A stretch of 64,000 bases of DNA. Origin: Prochlorococcus sp. AG-355-P16 (GTDB lineage: Bacteria > Cyanobacteriota > Cyanobacteriia > PCC-6307 > Cyanobiaceae). Position 1 is the stretch's first letter. Each line of letters opens with the position of its first letter. This document shows, one piece after another, positions 29,287 to 39,581 of the stretch. The stretch is from the NCBI GenBank assembly GCA_003278525.1, contig QCEQ01000002.1, positions 62,001-126,000 of the forward strand, read 5' to 3'. The notes beneath the pieces were generated by a model. The model ran no database searches and was not told where the DNA came from. It saw nothing but the letters and a program-made list of their open reading frames with translations. A program made the translations under genes and the position numbers.

Positions 29287-29988
29287 TTGATTGCAGGGTT
29301 AGAATTATTATGGTTTAAAAGGTTTTTTTTGAAAAAGGAATTAACTCATCGTTCTCATGAACTTAAAGCTCTTGGTTGGAATCAAGAAGACTTAACAAGA
29401 TACGAAGATTTATGGGACTACAGTCAAAGATGGGGATTAATAAATTTAGAGAGAGAAGACAGACAGTTTTTAAAGAAGGCAGAAAAGTTACTCCCAAAGA
29501 TCCAAAATAAAAAGATATCCGTTAAAAAAACTATTGAAGAAAAATCTTATTATCTATGGTTAAATTTTTACCTTGATGAAATTAACATTTTTAGCAATTC
29601 TAATCTTCCAAAAAATAAATATGGTGTTTGGACACTCTTAATTGAAGAGGAAATAAAACTTCTCAAGGAATTACAACCAGTTATGGGTCTTCCAGATACT
29701 TTAAAAGCTAAAAATCTATTCAAAAATAGAAAAGAGCTTATAAATAAAGCTTTTAGCGAATTAGATGCTAAAAGTAATGACAAGGTTTTCAACTTTGATG
29801 AAGTTTTAAACAACTCTGAAAAAGATGTTAATAAGAATTGGAAATCAATTGCTGAAAAAGATCCTGAGGCTAATAAAACTTTTCCAATAATTGAATCTGA
29901 AAATATTGAGAAACTCAGATCTGCGATAAAAGAGGATTTGAGTACATATATGAAAGAAAATTACCCCTCATTAAAAAAGGATTTATAA
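29287..29988 (+). CDS. Hypothetical protein, 233 residues
   Basis: This helical, highly charged protein has no signal peptide or clear domain. Features are WNQEDLTRYEDLWDYSQRWG and a repeated acidic/lysine-rich C-terminal part ending LSTYMKENYPSLKKDL. The frame starts at TTG; a later start cannot be excluded. It follows the previous gene by 50 bp on the same strand and may be cotranscribed. No function can be given. Confidence 0.58.
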   Translation: MIAGLELLWFKRFFLKKELTHRSHELKALGWNQEDLTRYEDLWDYSQRWGLINLEREDRQFLKKAEKLLPKIQNKKISVKKTIEEKSYYLWLNFYLDEINIFSNSNLPKNKYGVWTLLIEEEIKLLKELQPVMGLPDTLKAKNLFKNRKELINKAFSELDAKSNDKVFNFDEVLNNSEKDVNKNWKSIAEKDPEANKTFPIIESENIEKLRSAIKEDLSTYMKENYPSLKKDL

Positions 29989-30053
29989 ATATTTATCTTT
30001 TTTTTGTTTTTTTTTTGGACTTTTCTAAGTTAAATAGATATAGGTTTATTTAA

Positions 30054-31388
<1,335 letters not shown>

Positions 31389-31401
31389 GAAAGGAGATTT
31401 A

Positions 31402-32292
31402 TTGGCTTTAATAATTCCTAGTAACTATCACAAGATTAGTGATGTTGAGAAAAATCATATCTCTTGGATCGAACCAGAATTGGCAAAAAGACAGGATATA
31501 CGTCCTCTTAGGATTGGAATTTTAAATATCATGCCTTTAGGAAAGCAGTATGAATTTAACTTGCTACATCCACTTGGTTTATCTCCCCTTCAAATTGAGC
31601 CAGTTTGGATAAAGCTTAAAACTCACTCTTATAAAACTTGGGATCTTAATCATCTGAATAATCTATACATTACTTGGGAAGAAGCAAATAATCCAGAACC
31701 GTTAGATGGAATCATTATTACTGGAGCACCTATTGAACACCTTGCCTTTGAGGAGGTTAAGTATTGGGATGAATTTGTAAAAATTGTAAATGAAGCCAGA
31801 AATTCTTGTGCGAGTACTCTTGGATTATGTTGGGCTGGCTTTGCGCTGGCTTATTTGGCAGGGGTCGATAAGAAAGTTTTTGATAGGAAATTATTTGGGG
31901 TATTCCCTTTAAAAAGTCTTGTTCCTGGACACCCTTTGATGGGAACACAAGATGATGAATTTATTTGTCCTCAAAGTAGATTTGCTGGATTATCAGATTT
32001 GGAAATGGAGAAAGCCCAAAAAGAAGGGAAATTGAATTTGTTGGCTTATGGAGAAAAAGTTGGATATACAATATTTGAATCTAAAGATCAAAAACAACTT
32101 ATGCATTTAGGCCATCCTGAATATACGGTGCATAGAATTATTAGTGAAATTGAAAGAGACAAAGAAAAGGGAGATGTTCCTCCTCCTAAAAATTTTGATC
32201 CAAATAGTTCAAAAACCGCTTGGAGGTCTCATAGGAATTTGCTTTTTCAACAATGGCTTTGGTTCTGTTATCAACAAGTTAGTCTTAATTAA
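31402..32292 (+). CDS. metA: Homoserine O-acetyltransferase (MetA type)
   Basis: This activates homoserine by acylation for methionine synthesis. Family motifs are RIGILNIMPLGKQYEFNLLHPLG, the catalytic cysteine C143 in STLGLCWAGFALAYLAG, and HLGHPEYTVHRI with the His/Glu pair. At the specificity loop TGAPIEHLAF a glutamate (E112) replaces the glycine seen in the E. coli succinyl enzyme, as in Bacillus acetyl-CoA users. This agrees with the neighbouring O-acetylhomoserine sulfhydrylase. The start is TTG, with AGGAG ten bases before it. Confidence 0.93.
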   Translation: MALIIPSNYHKISDVEKNHISWIEPELAKRQDIRPLRIGILNIMPLGKQYEFNLLHPLGLSPLQIEPVWIKLKTHSYKTWDLNHLNNLYITWEEANNPEPLDGIIITGAPIEHLAFEEVKYWDEFVKIVNEARNSCASTLGLCWAGFALAYLAGVDKKVFDRKLFGVFPLKSLVPGHPLMGTQDDEFICPQSRFAGLSDLEMEKAQKEGKLNLLAYGEKVGYTIFESKDQKQLMHLGHPEYTVHRIISEIERDKEKGDVPPPKNFDPNSSKTAWRSHRNLLFQQWLWFCYQQVSLN

Positions 32293-32295
32293 CTT

Positions 32296-33861
32296 TTAAT
32301 GAGCGCTTTCCACACCACCTAGTCTTTCAAATAAGTTAAGACTTTCTTTATTTAATCCTACAATTTCAACTTTAGAACCACCATTCTGGAACTTTCTAAT
32401 AATTTGCTCAAGAGCAACAACGCCACTTTGATCCCAAATATGAGCTAAAGACATATCAATTACAATATTTTCTGGATGTTCATGAATATCAAATCCTTGT
32501 AAGAAATAAATTTTACTTACAAAAAATAATTGTCCTTTTACTTTGTAGGTAGTCAAATTATTTTCTTTAGTTCTTGAGACAGTTATAACTTTTGCGACTT
32601 TTCTGCTGAAAAGGATTGCAGCTAATGCTACTCCAGCAATAACTCCAAGTGCAAGATTATGAGGTTTTGTGAGCATTGTAACCGCAAAAGTCATAAGCAT
32701 TACTGCAGTATCACTTTTAGGTATCTTTCTAATATTTTTTAATCCATTTATATCTGCTGTACTTATCGCGATCGTTATCATGATTGCTACTAAAGCAGCC
32801 ATTGGTATTGCTCCAATCCAAGACTTCAAGAGGATAATCATAATTAGAAGAGATATACCTGAGGAGAGGGTTGATAATCTAGATTTACCACCATTTTCAG
32901 TATTCATAACAGATTGCCCAACTAAGGCACATCCTGCCATCCCACCAAATAAGGATGCCACAATATTGGCGATTCCCTGTCCTCTTGCTTCTCTATTTTT
33001 ATTAGAACTTGTATCAGTTACATCGTCTAAAATGTCTTGAGTTAAAAAGGTTTCCATTAAACCCACGAGAGATATTGCAAGTGAAGTTGGTAAAATAATC
33101 CCTAATGTTTCAAGACTAAAAGGTACTTTCCCATTTTCTATTGATCCAAAAGGGAGAGAAATACTTGGTAATCCATCAGGTAATTTACCCAAATCGCTGA
33201 CTGTTGGGACATCAAGATTAAAGAATATGCTTATAAGAGTAATTACTACTATTGCGATAAGTTGCGATGGAATGACTTTTGTGATTTTTGGAAGCCCATA
33301 GATAATTACTAATCCTAGTATTACAAGAATCCAAACTACTGGAATCTGAGAGTTAATTGGATATTGACTGATAGTTTGTTCAACTAATCCTTTTGATTCT
33401 TTAATGCCTATTCCTAACTGAGGTAGTTGTGCTTGAAATATTAAAAGTGCCAATGCATTTACAAATCCACTTAATACTCCTGTTGGAACGAACCGCATTT
33501 GGTAGGCAAGTCTTAAATATCCCCAAAGAATTTGGAATATTCCAGTTAATATTCCAGCTGCAATAAGATACGGGACTCCTAATCCAGGAGCTTGTGATTC
33601 TCCATAAGCAACAAGTCCAGTCATTAAAAGAGCTGTTGAACCTGTAGCTGAAGTGATCATCCCCCTTCTTCCTCCAACAATCGCAATTGTTATAGATAAG
33701 CAAAATGCACCAAAAAGGCCAACTTTAGGATCTACTCCAGCTATACCTGAAAAAGCAATAGCTTCTGGGATCATGGCAAAAGCAACAACTAAGCCAGAGA
33801 GAATATTTGACTTTGGGTCATCTAACCAATTTTTAGATAAATATCTTGAGAAATTTGACAT
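32296..33861 (-). CDS. SulP-family anion transporter with STAS domain
   Basis: This 521-residue membrane protein has around a dozen hydrophobic helices and the SulP signature GLVVAFAMIPEAIAFSGIAGVDP at the start of the transport domain, with GGRRGMITSATGSTALLM and FLTQDILDDVTD. A short cytoplasmic STAS domain follows (about 430-521, with IVIDMSLAHIWDQSGVVALE). SulP proteins in cyanobacteria carry sulfate or bicarbonate (BicA). The location beside metA/metY would suit sulfate, but the protein also resembles BicA, and I cannot decide by sequence alone. Confidence 0.85.
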   Translation of the reverse strand: MSNFSRYLSKNWLDDPKSNILSGLVVAFAMIPEAIAFSGIAGVDPKVGLFGAFCLSITIAIVGGRRGMITSATGSTALLMTGLVAYGESQAPGLGVPYLIAAGILTGIFQILWGYLRLAYQMRFVPTGVLSGFVNALALLIFQAQLPQLGIGIKESKGLVEQTISQYPINSQIPVVWILVILGLVIIYGLPKITKVIPSQLIAIVVITLISIFFNLDVPTVSDLGKLPDGLPSISLPFGSIENGKVPFSLETLGIILPTSLAISLVGLMETFLTQDILDDVTDTSSNKNREARGQGIANIVASLFGGMAGCALVGQSVMNTENGGKSRLSTLSSGISLLIMIILLKSWIGAIPMAALVAIMITIAISTADINGLKNIRKIPKSDTAVMLMTFAVTMLTKPHNLALGVIAGVALAAILFSRKVAKVITVSRTKENNLTTYKVKGQLFFVSKIYFLQGFDIHEHPENIVIDMSLAHIWDQSGVVALEQIIRKFQNGGSKVEIVGLNKESLNLFERLGGVESAH

Positions 33862-33891
33862 TTTAAGTTTCTTTATAATTAAGAAGTTACC

Positions 33892-35166
33892 TCAAAGAGG
33901 AGGCAAAATACCTTGTGGGTCAAAAATATTCTTTAAAGTTTTTAATTCATTCATTCTATTTCCAAAGGCTAATGTAATTTCTTCTTCATGAGAATTCAAA
34001 TGATTATGCAATTGGGCCAAGTGAATATTTGGATAAAACCTTTTTAGCTTGCTCCATGATTTATAAATCCATTCCAGAGCGACTTCTTTTTCTTGAAGAT
34101 CATTTTTTTTCCATGATGCATATATCCATGGTTTCCAAGTACTTTTTCTATGAACAAAAAAGCTTGCTCCATGATTTAACTTTTTAGTTTTGCCACCTAA
34201 TTGTTGACAAGCAATATAACAGGAATTATTTGGTTTATTATCCATTATTTTACTCAAACATTTTATAAAAATTGGGATATCATTTTTTAAATCTTCTCCA
34301 AGAAGACTAATTACCTCAGAATGGTTATTTGCATTCAGCTGATATAAATTCAATTCCTTTGGAAAAAAATTAATTTTGTTAAAGTTTTCATAAAATTGTT
34401 TCTCTAGAGCGGGAAATTTGTCTAAAAGCATTAAGTATTCTTCTGTTTTTTTATCCTCTAAATTATTGAGTTCAGCAAAAATATATATATAAATTTTTTG
34501 GGCATAAATCCATTGAAGACTAATATTTTCTGGAAATTCCTCTGATAGTTTTATTATTTCTGAAAGTTCATTTATATTTACAAATCCTTCAATAACCTTT
34601 ATCGGATTAGATTGGATAGTCTTAAGTTCTATTTCGGTAATAATTGAAAAGAAGGGTGCTGCGCCTTTAATTCCTTCCCAAATTAATTGTTCTTCTGTAT
34701 TTATTTGATTTTTTTTTAAAGAAATAAATGTGCCATTACCCAAGAAACCTTTTATTGATTCTATATTATCAATTGCTAATCCGTAGGTTCTACTGAGAGG
34801 GCTTACTCCACCAGTAAGTATATAGCCTGCTCCAGGAAGTTTAGAGAGTCCGATTGGAAAACTTCGATTATATTTTTGTAAATGATTTAATAGATCCCCC
34901 ATTATTACACCTCCTCCAATTGTTACTAAATTGGTTTTTCTATCTAGATGAATTTTGCTGTGATTTTTTCTTAGATCAAGAGTTGTAAAACCATTTTTTG
35001 CACAGCTAGAAGTTGTACCTCCACTACACACGCAAAGGTGCTCGAATTTTGCGTGAGAATAGTTATCCTCATTAAATAAGGATTCATCCACGTCATAAAT
35101 TAATTTCTTTAATTTTGCATCCTTTGAGTTGGTATTTGGAACTTCAAGCAAGTTATTATTTTTCAC
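33892..35166 (-). CDS. FAD-linked oxidase (PCMH-type)
   Basis: The N-terminal half has the PCMH-type FAD-binding layout: TNLVTIGGGVIMGDLLNHLQ, SKLPGAGYILTGGVSPLSRTYG and AIDNIESIKGFLGNG. The C-terminal half contains ASFFVHRKSTWKPW and ends with NIFDPQGILPP, like the berberine-bridge-enzyme-like tail (DPxxIL). The substrate is unknown; the family oxidises sugars, alcohols or glycolate. The gene is divergent from the cbiX-like gene over only 41 bp, and 30 bp lies between it and the SulP start, so the two share the minus-strand transcript. Confidence 0.8.
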   Translation of the reverse strand: MKNNNLLEVPNTNSKDAKLKKLIYDVDESLFNEDNYSHAKFEHLCVCSGGTTSSCAKNGFTTLDLRKNHSKIHLDRKTNLVTIGGGVIMGDLLNHLQKYNRSFPIGLSKLPGAGYILTGGVSPLSRTYGLAIDNIESIKGFLGNGTFISLKKNQINTEEQLIWEGIKGAAPFFSIITEIELKTIQSNPIKVIEGFVNINELSEIIKLSEEFPENISLQWIYAQKIYIYIFAELNNLEDKKTEEYLMLLDKFPALEKQFYENFNKINFFPKELNLYQLNANNHSEVISLLGEDLKNDIPIFIKCLSKIMDNKPNNSCYIACQQLGGKTKKLNHGASFFVHRKSTWKPWIYASWKKNDLQEKEVALEWIYKSWSKLKRFYPNIHLAQLHNHLNSHEEEITLAFGNRMNELKTLKNIFDPQGILPPL

Positions 35167-35207
35167 TACATGATATTGTTCTTTAGTATTATGGTATAAG
35201 TAATAAT

Positions 35208-36338
35208 TTGAAATTGGATAATTTAGATTTGAAGTTAAATAATCAAGTCGCGATACTTATATGTGGACATGGTAGTAGAAATAAATTAGCCATTACTGAA
35301 TTTCAAGAATTAACTAATTTCATCCAAAAAAGATATCCAAACTTTTTAGTTGAATATGGTTTCTTGGAATTTGCTAAACCTTCGATTGTTGATGCTTTAG
35401 ACAAGTTAAAAGATCTTTCTATAAAAAAAGTAATTGCAATACCTGCAATGCTTTTCGCTGCTGGCCATGTGAAAAATGATATACCTAGCCTGCTTATGAA
35501 TTATTCAAGTAAGACAGGAATTGAAATAATTTATGGAAGAGAATTAGGTATTAATAATTTAATGATTAGTGCCGCTTGTGAAAGAGTAAAAGATGTATTT
35601 AAACAAAATAATAATCTCAAACCTGAAGAATCATTATTAGTTGTTGTTGGTAGAGGCTCTTCTGACCCAGATGCAAATTCCAATGTTTCAAAAATTACGA
35701 GAATGATCGTAGAGGGTATTGGTTTAGGGTGGGGGGAAACAGTTTTTTCTGGAGTAACTTTCCCCCTTGTTGAACCTGGCTTGAAAAATGTTGTGAGACT
35801 TGGTTATAAAAATATAATTGTTTTCCCTTATTTCCTTTTCTCAGGTGTCCTTGTCACAAGAATAAAAAGGCAAAGTGATTTAGTTGCGATTAATAATCCA
35901 AATATTTCATTTATACATGCAAAATATCTTTCATCACAGTCTTATGTGGTCGACACTTTTGTAGAAAGGATTGAAGAGATTCTTAATAACGAAGGTAATA
36001 ATTTTATGAATTGCTCAACTTGTAAATATAGATCAAATTTATTTGGCTTTGAAAAAGAAGTTGGAATGGTCCAAGAAAGTCATCATGACCATGTAGAGGG
36101 CTTGGGTATCAGCTGTGATTTATGTGATCCTGAATGTAATGGTGCTTGTGAAATACAAAATCAAATGCCATCTCATAATCAAGAAAAATCAGATATAGAA
36201 GGAGGTGATTACTTAGAACATGAACATTTAGAGGCTCATAAACATGAATATAATCACCATCACCATCATCACAGTATTTATCCAAATTCAAAACATCCTT
36301 TAGGACCTGTCACGCTTCGCTTGCCTAATAAAGACTAA
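35208..36338 (+). CDS. cbiX: CbiX-type sirohydrochlorin chelatase with Cys- and His-rich tail
   Basis: The product inserts a metal into sirohydrochlorin, on the way to siroheme or B12. Two CbiX-type halves are seen: ILICGHGSRNKLAITEFQEL and VVVGRGSSDPDANSNVSKI, with HVKNDIPSLL as a metal site. The tail has MNCSTCKYRSNLFGFE, a second CDLCDPECNGACE cluster, and a His-rich stretch with seven consecutive histidines within EYNHHHHHHSIY-like sequence (HEYNHHHHHH). Similar tails occur in Bacillus megaterium CbiX with a 4Fe-4S cluster. The start is TTG. NrdJ in this window needs B12. Confidence 0.82.
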   Translation: MKLDNLDLKLNNQVAILICGHGSRNKLAITEFQELTNFIQKRYPNFLVEYGFLEFAKPSIVDALDKLKDLSIKKVIAIPAMLFAAGHVKNDIPSLLMNYSSKTGIEIIYGRELGINNLMISAACERVKDVFKQNNNLKPEESLLVVVGRGSSDPDANSNVSKITRMIVEGIGLGWGETVFSGVTFPLVEPGLKNVVRLGYKNIIVFPYFLFSGVLVTRIKRQSDLVAINNPNISFIHAKYLSSQSYVVDTFVERIEEILNNEGNNFMNCSTCKYRSNLFGFEKEVGMVQESHHDHVEGLGISCDLCDPECNGACEIQNQMPSHNQEKSDIEGGDYLEHEHLEAHKHEYNHHHHHHSIYPNSKHPLGPVTLRLPNKD

Positions 36339-36718
36339 ATCTTAAGAAAATCCGTTGAAATCAATGAATCACCTGTCTCTTTCTCGAGTTAGTCTTAATA
36401 GACTCAGTATATATAAGCATTCTTAATATAAAATCCTGGAAGTATTTTGAGCTAGATTTTCCACAATTTGCAGGTTGTTTTCCACGTCCAAATCCACACT
36501 GGAATAGAAATGGCAGTATTTTTCAAAAAAAACAGGACTTCAACATTATTGTTGACTTTTTTTTAGGATCTTTTCAATTTCCTTATTTGAAAAAGAAGTT
36601 TTTTAAAATCCCACTTATAACATGAGTCTTATTTGATAATTTGAAAAGTTTACCAGAAGATTTTTCTTGATATTTTTAGAGAAAAATATCATTATTATTG
36701 ATGTAGAAAAATAAATTA
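36339..36718. promoter_or_regulatory. Intergenic region with three DnaA-box-like repeats
   Basis: This 380-bp gap has no credible gene. It holds TTTTCCACA at 36457-36465, TTTTCCACG at 36478-36486 and AAATCCACA at 36490-36498, all in one orientation, 21 and 12 bp apart. TTTTCCACA is the form I remember for cyanobacterial DnaA boxes. T-rich, easily melted sequence follows at 36541-36610. A perfect nine-base inverted repeat GATATTTTT/AAAAATATC with a four-base loop is at 36669-36690, just before the next gene. Confidence 0.45.
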
Positions 36719-36976
36719 ATGGATCAAATTAACAAAAAAAATTTAACTGATAAGAAACTCGTAGAGTGCTCTTCAAATAAAGTCTCATTAGAAACAGAGC
36801 TTTCTGAAACTCTTTATAACACTATGAAAGATTTCGTATTAAGCAACCCGACTTGGGATCAATATAAGCTTATAAATTCAGCATTAGCTACTTTTCTCGT
36901 TCAAAACGGTTGTACAGATAATTCTGTCTCAGAAATTTATTTAAATCAATTATTTACACCCTCTAAGTCTTTTTAA
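36719..36976 (+). CDS. DUF2811 family small protein
   Basis: The 85-residue protein carries the DUF2811 pattern seen in marine cyanobacteria: VSLETELSETLYNTMKDFVL, NPTWDQYKLINSALATFLVQNG and the end NQLFTPSKSF. It has a small helical fold with one cysteine near the C terminus. No function is known to me. A hairpin and a DnaA-box-like cluster lie upstream. Its end overlaps the GMC oxidoreductase by 14 bp in convergent orientation. Confidence 0.78.
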   Translation: MDQINKKNLTDKKLVECSSNKVSLETELSETLYNTMKDFVLSNPTWDQYKLINSALATFLVQNGCTDNSVSEIYLNQLFTPSKSF

Positions 36977-38603
36977 TATTTAAACAGGCTCTTCTACTCA
37001 AGGCCATCATTGTAAGTGTGGGGCTTTGCCAAGATGATGTGGGCCAGCAAGCACCATCTAGTACCAGTACATTCTTACATGACCACAATCTGTTAAATTT
37101 ATCAACTACGCTGTTTTCTTCATTTAACCCCATTGGTGCTCCCCCTACCTCATGAATATAATATCCAGGGGGAGGAGGACTATTTGAAAGTGCTATCAAG
37201 TTTTTTGTAAATAAACTCCCTAATGGAATATTCATTAGTTCATCAATATTTTTTATTTTCCCATTTGCAGCTTTGACTGATTTTTGTATTGTTTTTTCCA
37301 TATGTTTTGCCATATTTAACTCATTCTCGCTCCATTCGAATTCAATATAGGGAATTGGTATTCCCCATTCATCTGTTTTTCTTGAGAGAGAAACTGAGTT
37401 TTTCTCTCTAGGAAGGACTTCACCATGGGCGATAAGAAAGCCAATGGATTTGTTTGCGTCTTTTTGTAAAAATTTAGGTATCCCTAATCTATCAATTCCC
37501 CCCCAGATTCCATAACCTCTATGGAAATTTATGTCGTCAATTTCTGGTAAATTTGAGCCAAAAGGAATAAAGAAGCTGCCTGCTCCAGAAAGATCGGGAG
37601 GATTATCTAGTGATTTATCTGAGTTTTTTGCTTTTGGGACTGAAAAAAATCTACAGATAGATATGTGATCCATTAGGTATTTACCTAATTTCCCAGAATT
37701 ATCTTTAAACCCTGCGGAATTTGATTTATGTTCTGAGTTCAGTAGTATTCTCAGTGTTGAAATTGTTGATGCGCAAAGAAGAATCAAATCACAATCCAAT
37801 ACTTTTTTGTGTCCATTTTCTAGGTTTACAATTGTTAGTTTTGAGGCAAGCTTTTTTATCTTGTTAATCTCAAAAGACTCCACTAGGTAATTAGAGATTA
37901 TTTGTACATTTCCAGTATCTAAAGCTTTTTTTAAAGAGCTTCCTACGCTAGAAGACTTTGGCCAATTTTTTTCTTTTACAGATGAATTACGGTCAAATCC
38001 TCTTGATTGGATGAACGGATAGTTTAATTTTGATTTAACTTTGCTGCCAAAAACATTTTCGTTTTCTGTGAGAGGAATTTCACCAATATATTTACCGTTT
38101 GGGACCTCCTTAATATTATCTTTTCGTCCATAAATTCCGCAGAAATTTTCAATAAAATCGTAGTGCGGGGAAATTTCTTCGTAAGAAATAGGCCAGTTTG
38201 GCCCGAATCCGTCTTTTTTAGCCGGATGAAAGTCCTCTGAGGAAAGTCTTAATGTTATACCTCCCCAAGTTAATGATCTCCCCCCATATTGTTTACCTTG
38301 TGTCCAAAGAAATGGCTTTTTTTTTGGGAACTCATAAGGATGCTTCAATTCATTTGAATATAAGTCAGGATTATTTTTCCAATAACCAGGATGTTGGCAC
38401 TGATTGGCATGTTTTTTTGTTATGACTCCTGATAATCTTTTTAATGTATTTTTTGGCTCATGATTACTAGCTTCATCCCTTTTAACTTGAGGCCCTGCTT
38501 CTATTACTAAAACTTTGATGCCTTGTTCTGCCAATGTAAGTGCTGCTATTCCTCCTGTAGCTCCAGAACCAACAACAATTGCATCATAAGGAATTATATC
38601 CAA
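36963..38603 (-). CDS. GMC-family FAD oxidoreductase
   Basis: The 546-residue enzyme has the N-terminal FAD motif AIVVGSGATGGIAALTLAEQ, GKQYGGRSLTWGGITLRL and LILLCASTISTLRILLNS, and the C-terminal GMC segment HEVGGAPMG with NVLVLDGACWPTSSWQSPTLTMMAL. The histidine there is the expected catalytic base. It probably oxidises a sugar or alcohol; the electron acceptor is not evident. There is no signal peptide. It is divergent from the pentapeptide protein. Confidence 0.88.
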   Translation of the reverse strand: MDIIPYDAIVVGSGATGGIAALTLAEQGIKVLVIEAGPQVKRDEASNHEPKNTLKRLSGVITKKHANQCQHPGYWKNNPDLYSNELKHPYEFPKKKPFLWTQGKQYGGRSLTWGGITLRLSSEDFHPAKKDGFGPNWPISYEEISPHYDFIENFCGIYGRKDNIKEVPNGKYIGEIPLTENENVFGSKVKSKLNYPFIQSRGFDRNSSVKEKNWPKSSSVGSSLKKALDTGNVQIISNYLVESFEINKIKKLASKLTIVNLENGHKKVLDCDLILLCASTISTLRILLNSEHKSNSAGFKDNSGKLGKYLMDHISICRFFSVPKAKNSDKSLDNPPDLSGAGSFFIPFGSNLPEIDDINFHRGYGIWGGIDRLGIPKFLQKDANKSIGFLIAHGEVLPREKNSVSLSRKTDEWGIPIPYIEFEWSENELNMAKHMEKTIQKSVKAANGKIKNIDELMNIPLGSLFTKNLIALSNSPPPPGYYIHEVGGAPMGLNEENSVVDKFNRLWSCKNVLVLDGACWPTSSWQSPTLTMMALSRRACLNIKKT

Positions 38604-38710
38604 AACCTATTTCGTGATTTGCTATTTCAATAAATATAGCATTCAGTAAATAATTAATTTTTAGATTTCAACTTAAGAAGTTAGAATTTATTGAAATATT
38701 ACTCAAACAA

Positions 38711-39184
38711 ATGAGATTTATAATTTTAACTTTTTTAATAGTTGTTTTAGCCCTCCCTTCTAGAAGCTTCGCTGCGTTGGATTATGGTAAACAATCTTTG
38801 ATAGGGGCTGATTTTTCTGGATCTGATTTAAAAGGAGCAACTTTCTATTTGACTGATTTACAAGACGCAAATTTGTCAGGTTGTGAGCTCCAAAATGCGA
38901 CTCTTTATGGAGCAAAATTGAAAGATACTAATTTAAGTAACTCCAACTTAAGAGAAGTAACTTTAGACTCGGCTGTTTTAGATGGTACAGATTTATCAAA
39001 TACTAACTTGGAGGATTCTTTTGCTTATAGTACCCAGTTTGAAAATGTAAAAATACAAGGCGCAGACTTCACAAATGTTTTTTTGCCAAAAGATATTATT
39101 AGGAAATTTTGTGAAAGTGCTACTGGAACTAATCCAATTACAAATAGAGAAACTAGAGAAACTTTAGAGTGCGATTACATTTAA
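38711..39184 (+). CDS. Exported pentapeptide-repeat protein
   Basis: A signal peptide (MRFIILTFLIVVLALPSRSFA) is followed by about 15 pentapeptide repeats of A(D/N)LxX form, for example LIGADFSGSDLKGATFYLTD and NLSNSNLREVTL. These build a right-handed beta-helix, likely in the thylakoid lumen or periplasm as for other cyanobacterial members. The tail has two cysteines (KFCESATGTN and LECDYI). Its end is three bases from the convergent small gene. Function is unknown. Confidence 0.86.
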   Translation: MRFIILTFLIVVLALPSRSFAALDYGKQSLIGADFSGSDLKGATFYLTDLQDANLSGCELQNATLYGAKLKDTNLSNSNLREVTLDSAVLDGTDLSNTNLEDSFAYSTQFENVKIQGADFTNVFLPKDIIRKFCESATGTNPITNRETRETLECDYI

Positions 39185-39186
39185 AT

Positions 39187-39579
39187 TTATGCACATACAA
39201 GTTCTTTTTTAATCTTTCTTTGTTTATAAAGTGATCTTCCAACAGGCCAACCTAGAGTAGATAAATGTTTCATTAAGGAACCTGAGTATTTGAAATAAAA
39301 ATTGTCTGAATATTTAATGCCAAGTTCATTTAGAGTGGTTATTAATAAACATAGATCTTTCTTTTTGCCTTTTTTCATATCCAATAATATCAACGCTTCA
39401 CTTGATAATTTTTTTTCTAGTACCTTATCATTTTCAGCAAAACCAACTTTAAGTGAATTAAATGCATCAGAATAAAGAGTATAAATTATTCCATCTTCGA
39501 ATTTATTTACAGAATTATCTACATTAAATCTTGATGATATTAAAGTTTTGTATCCTTTAATGATTTTTCTGTTATTCAT
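39187..39579 (-). CDS. Small protein resembling a degenerate GIY-YIG domain
   Basis: The 130-residue protein shows GIIYTLYSDAFNSLKVGFAE, which looks like a GIY...YIG core, then KKLSSEALILLDMKKGKK and TTLNELGIKYSDNFYFKYSG, in the same order as the T5orf172-like head encoded at 19385. The usual catalytic glutamate is not clearly present. I infer a nucleic-acid-binding rather than cutting role, with low certainty. It starts two bases after the stop of the RHH protein and so is coexpressed with it. It ends in ELVCA. Confidence 0.5.
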   Translation of the reverse strand: MNNRKIIKGYKTLISSRFNVDNSVNKFEDGIIYTLYSDAFNSLKVGFAENDKVLEKKLSSEALILLDMKKGKKKDLCLLITTLNELGIKYSDNFYFKYSGSLMKHLSTLGWPVGRSLYKQRKIKKELVCA

Positions 39580-39581
39580 AA

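Noticed and set aside
32296-33861. Definite BicA bicarbonate transporter
   Set aside because: SulP members for sulfate and bicarbonate look alike and the neighbours favour sulfur; substrate left open.
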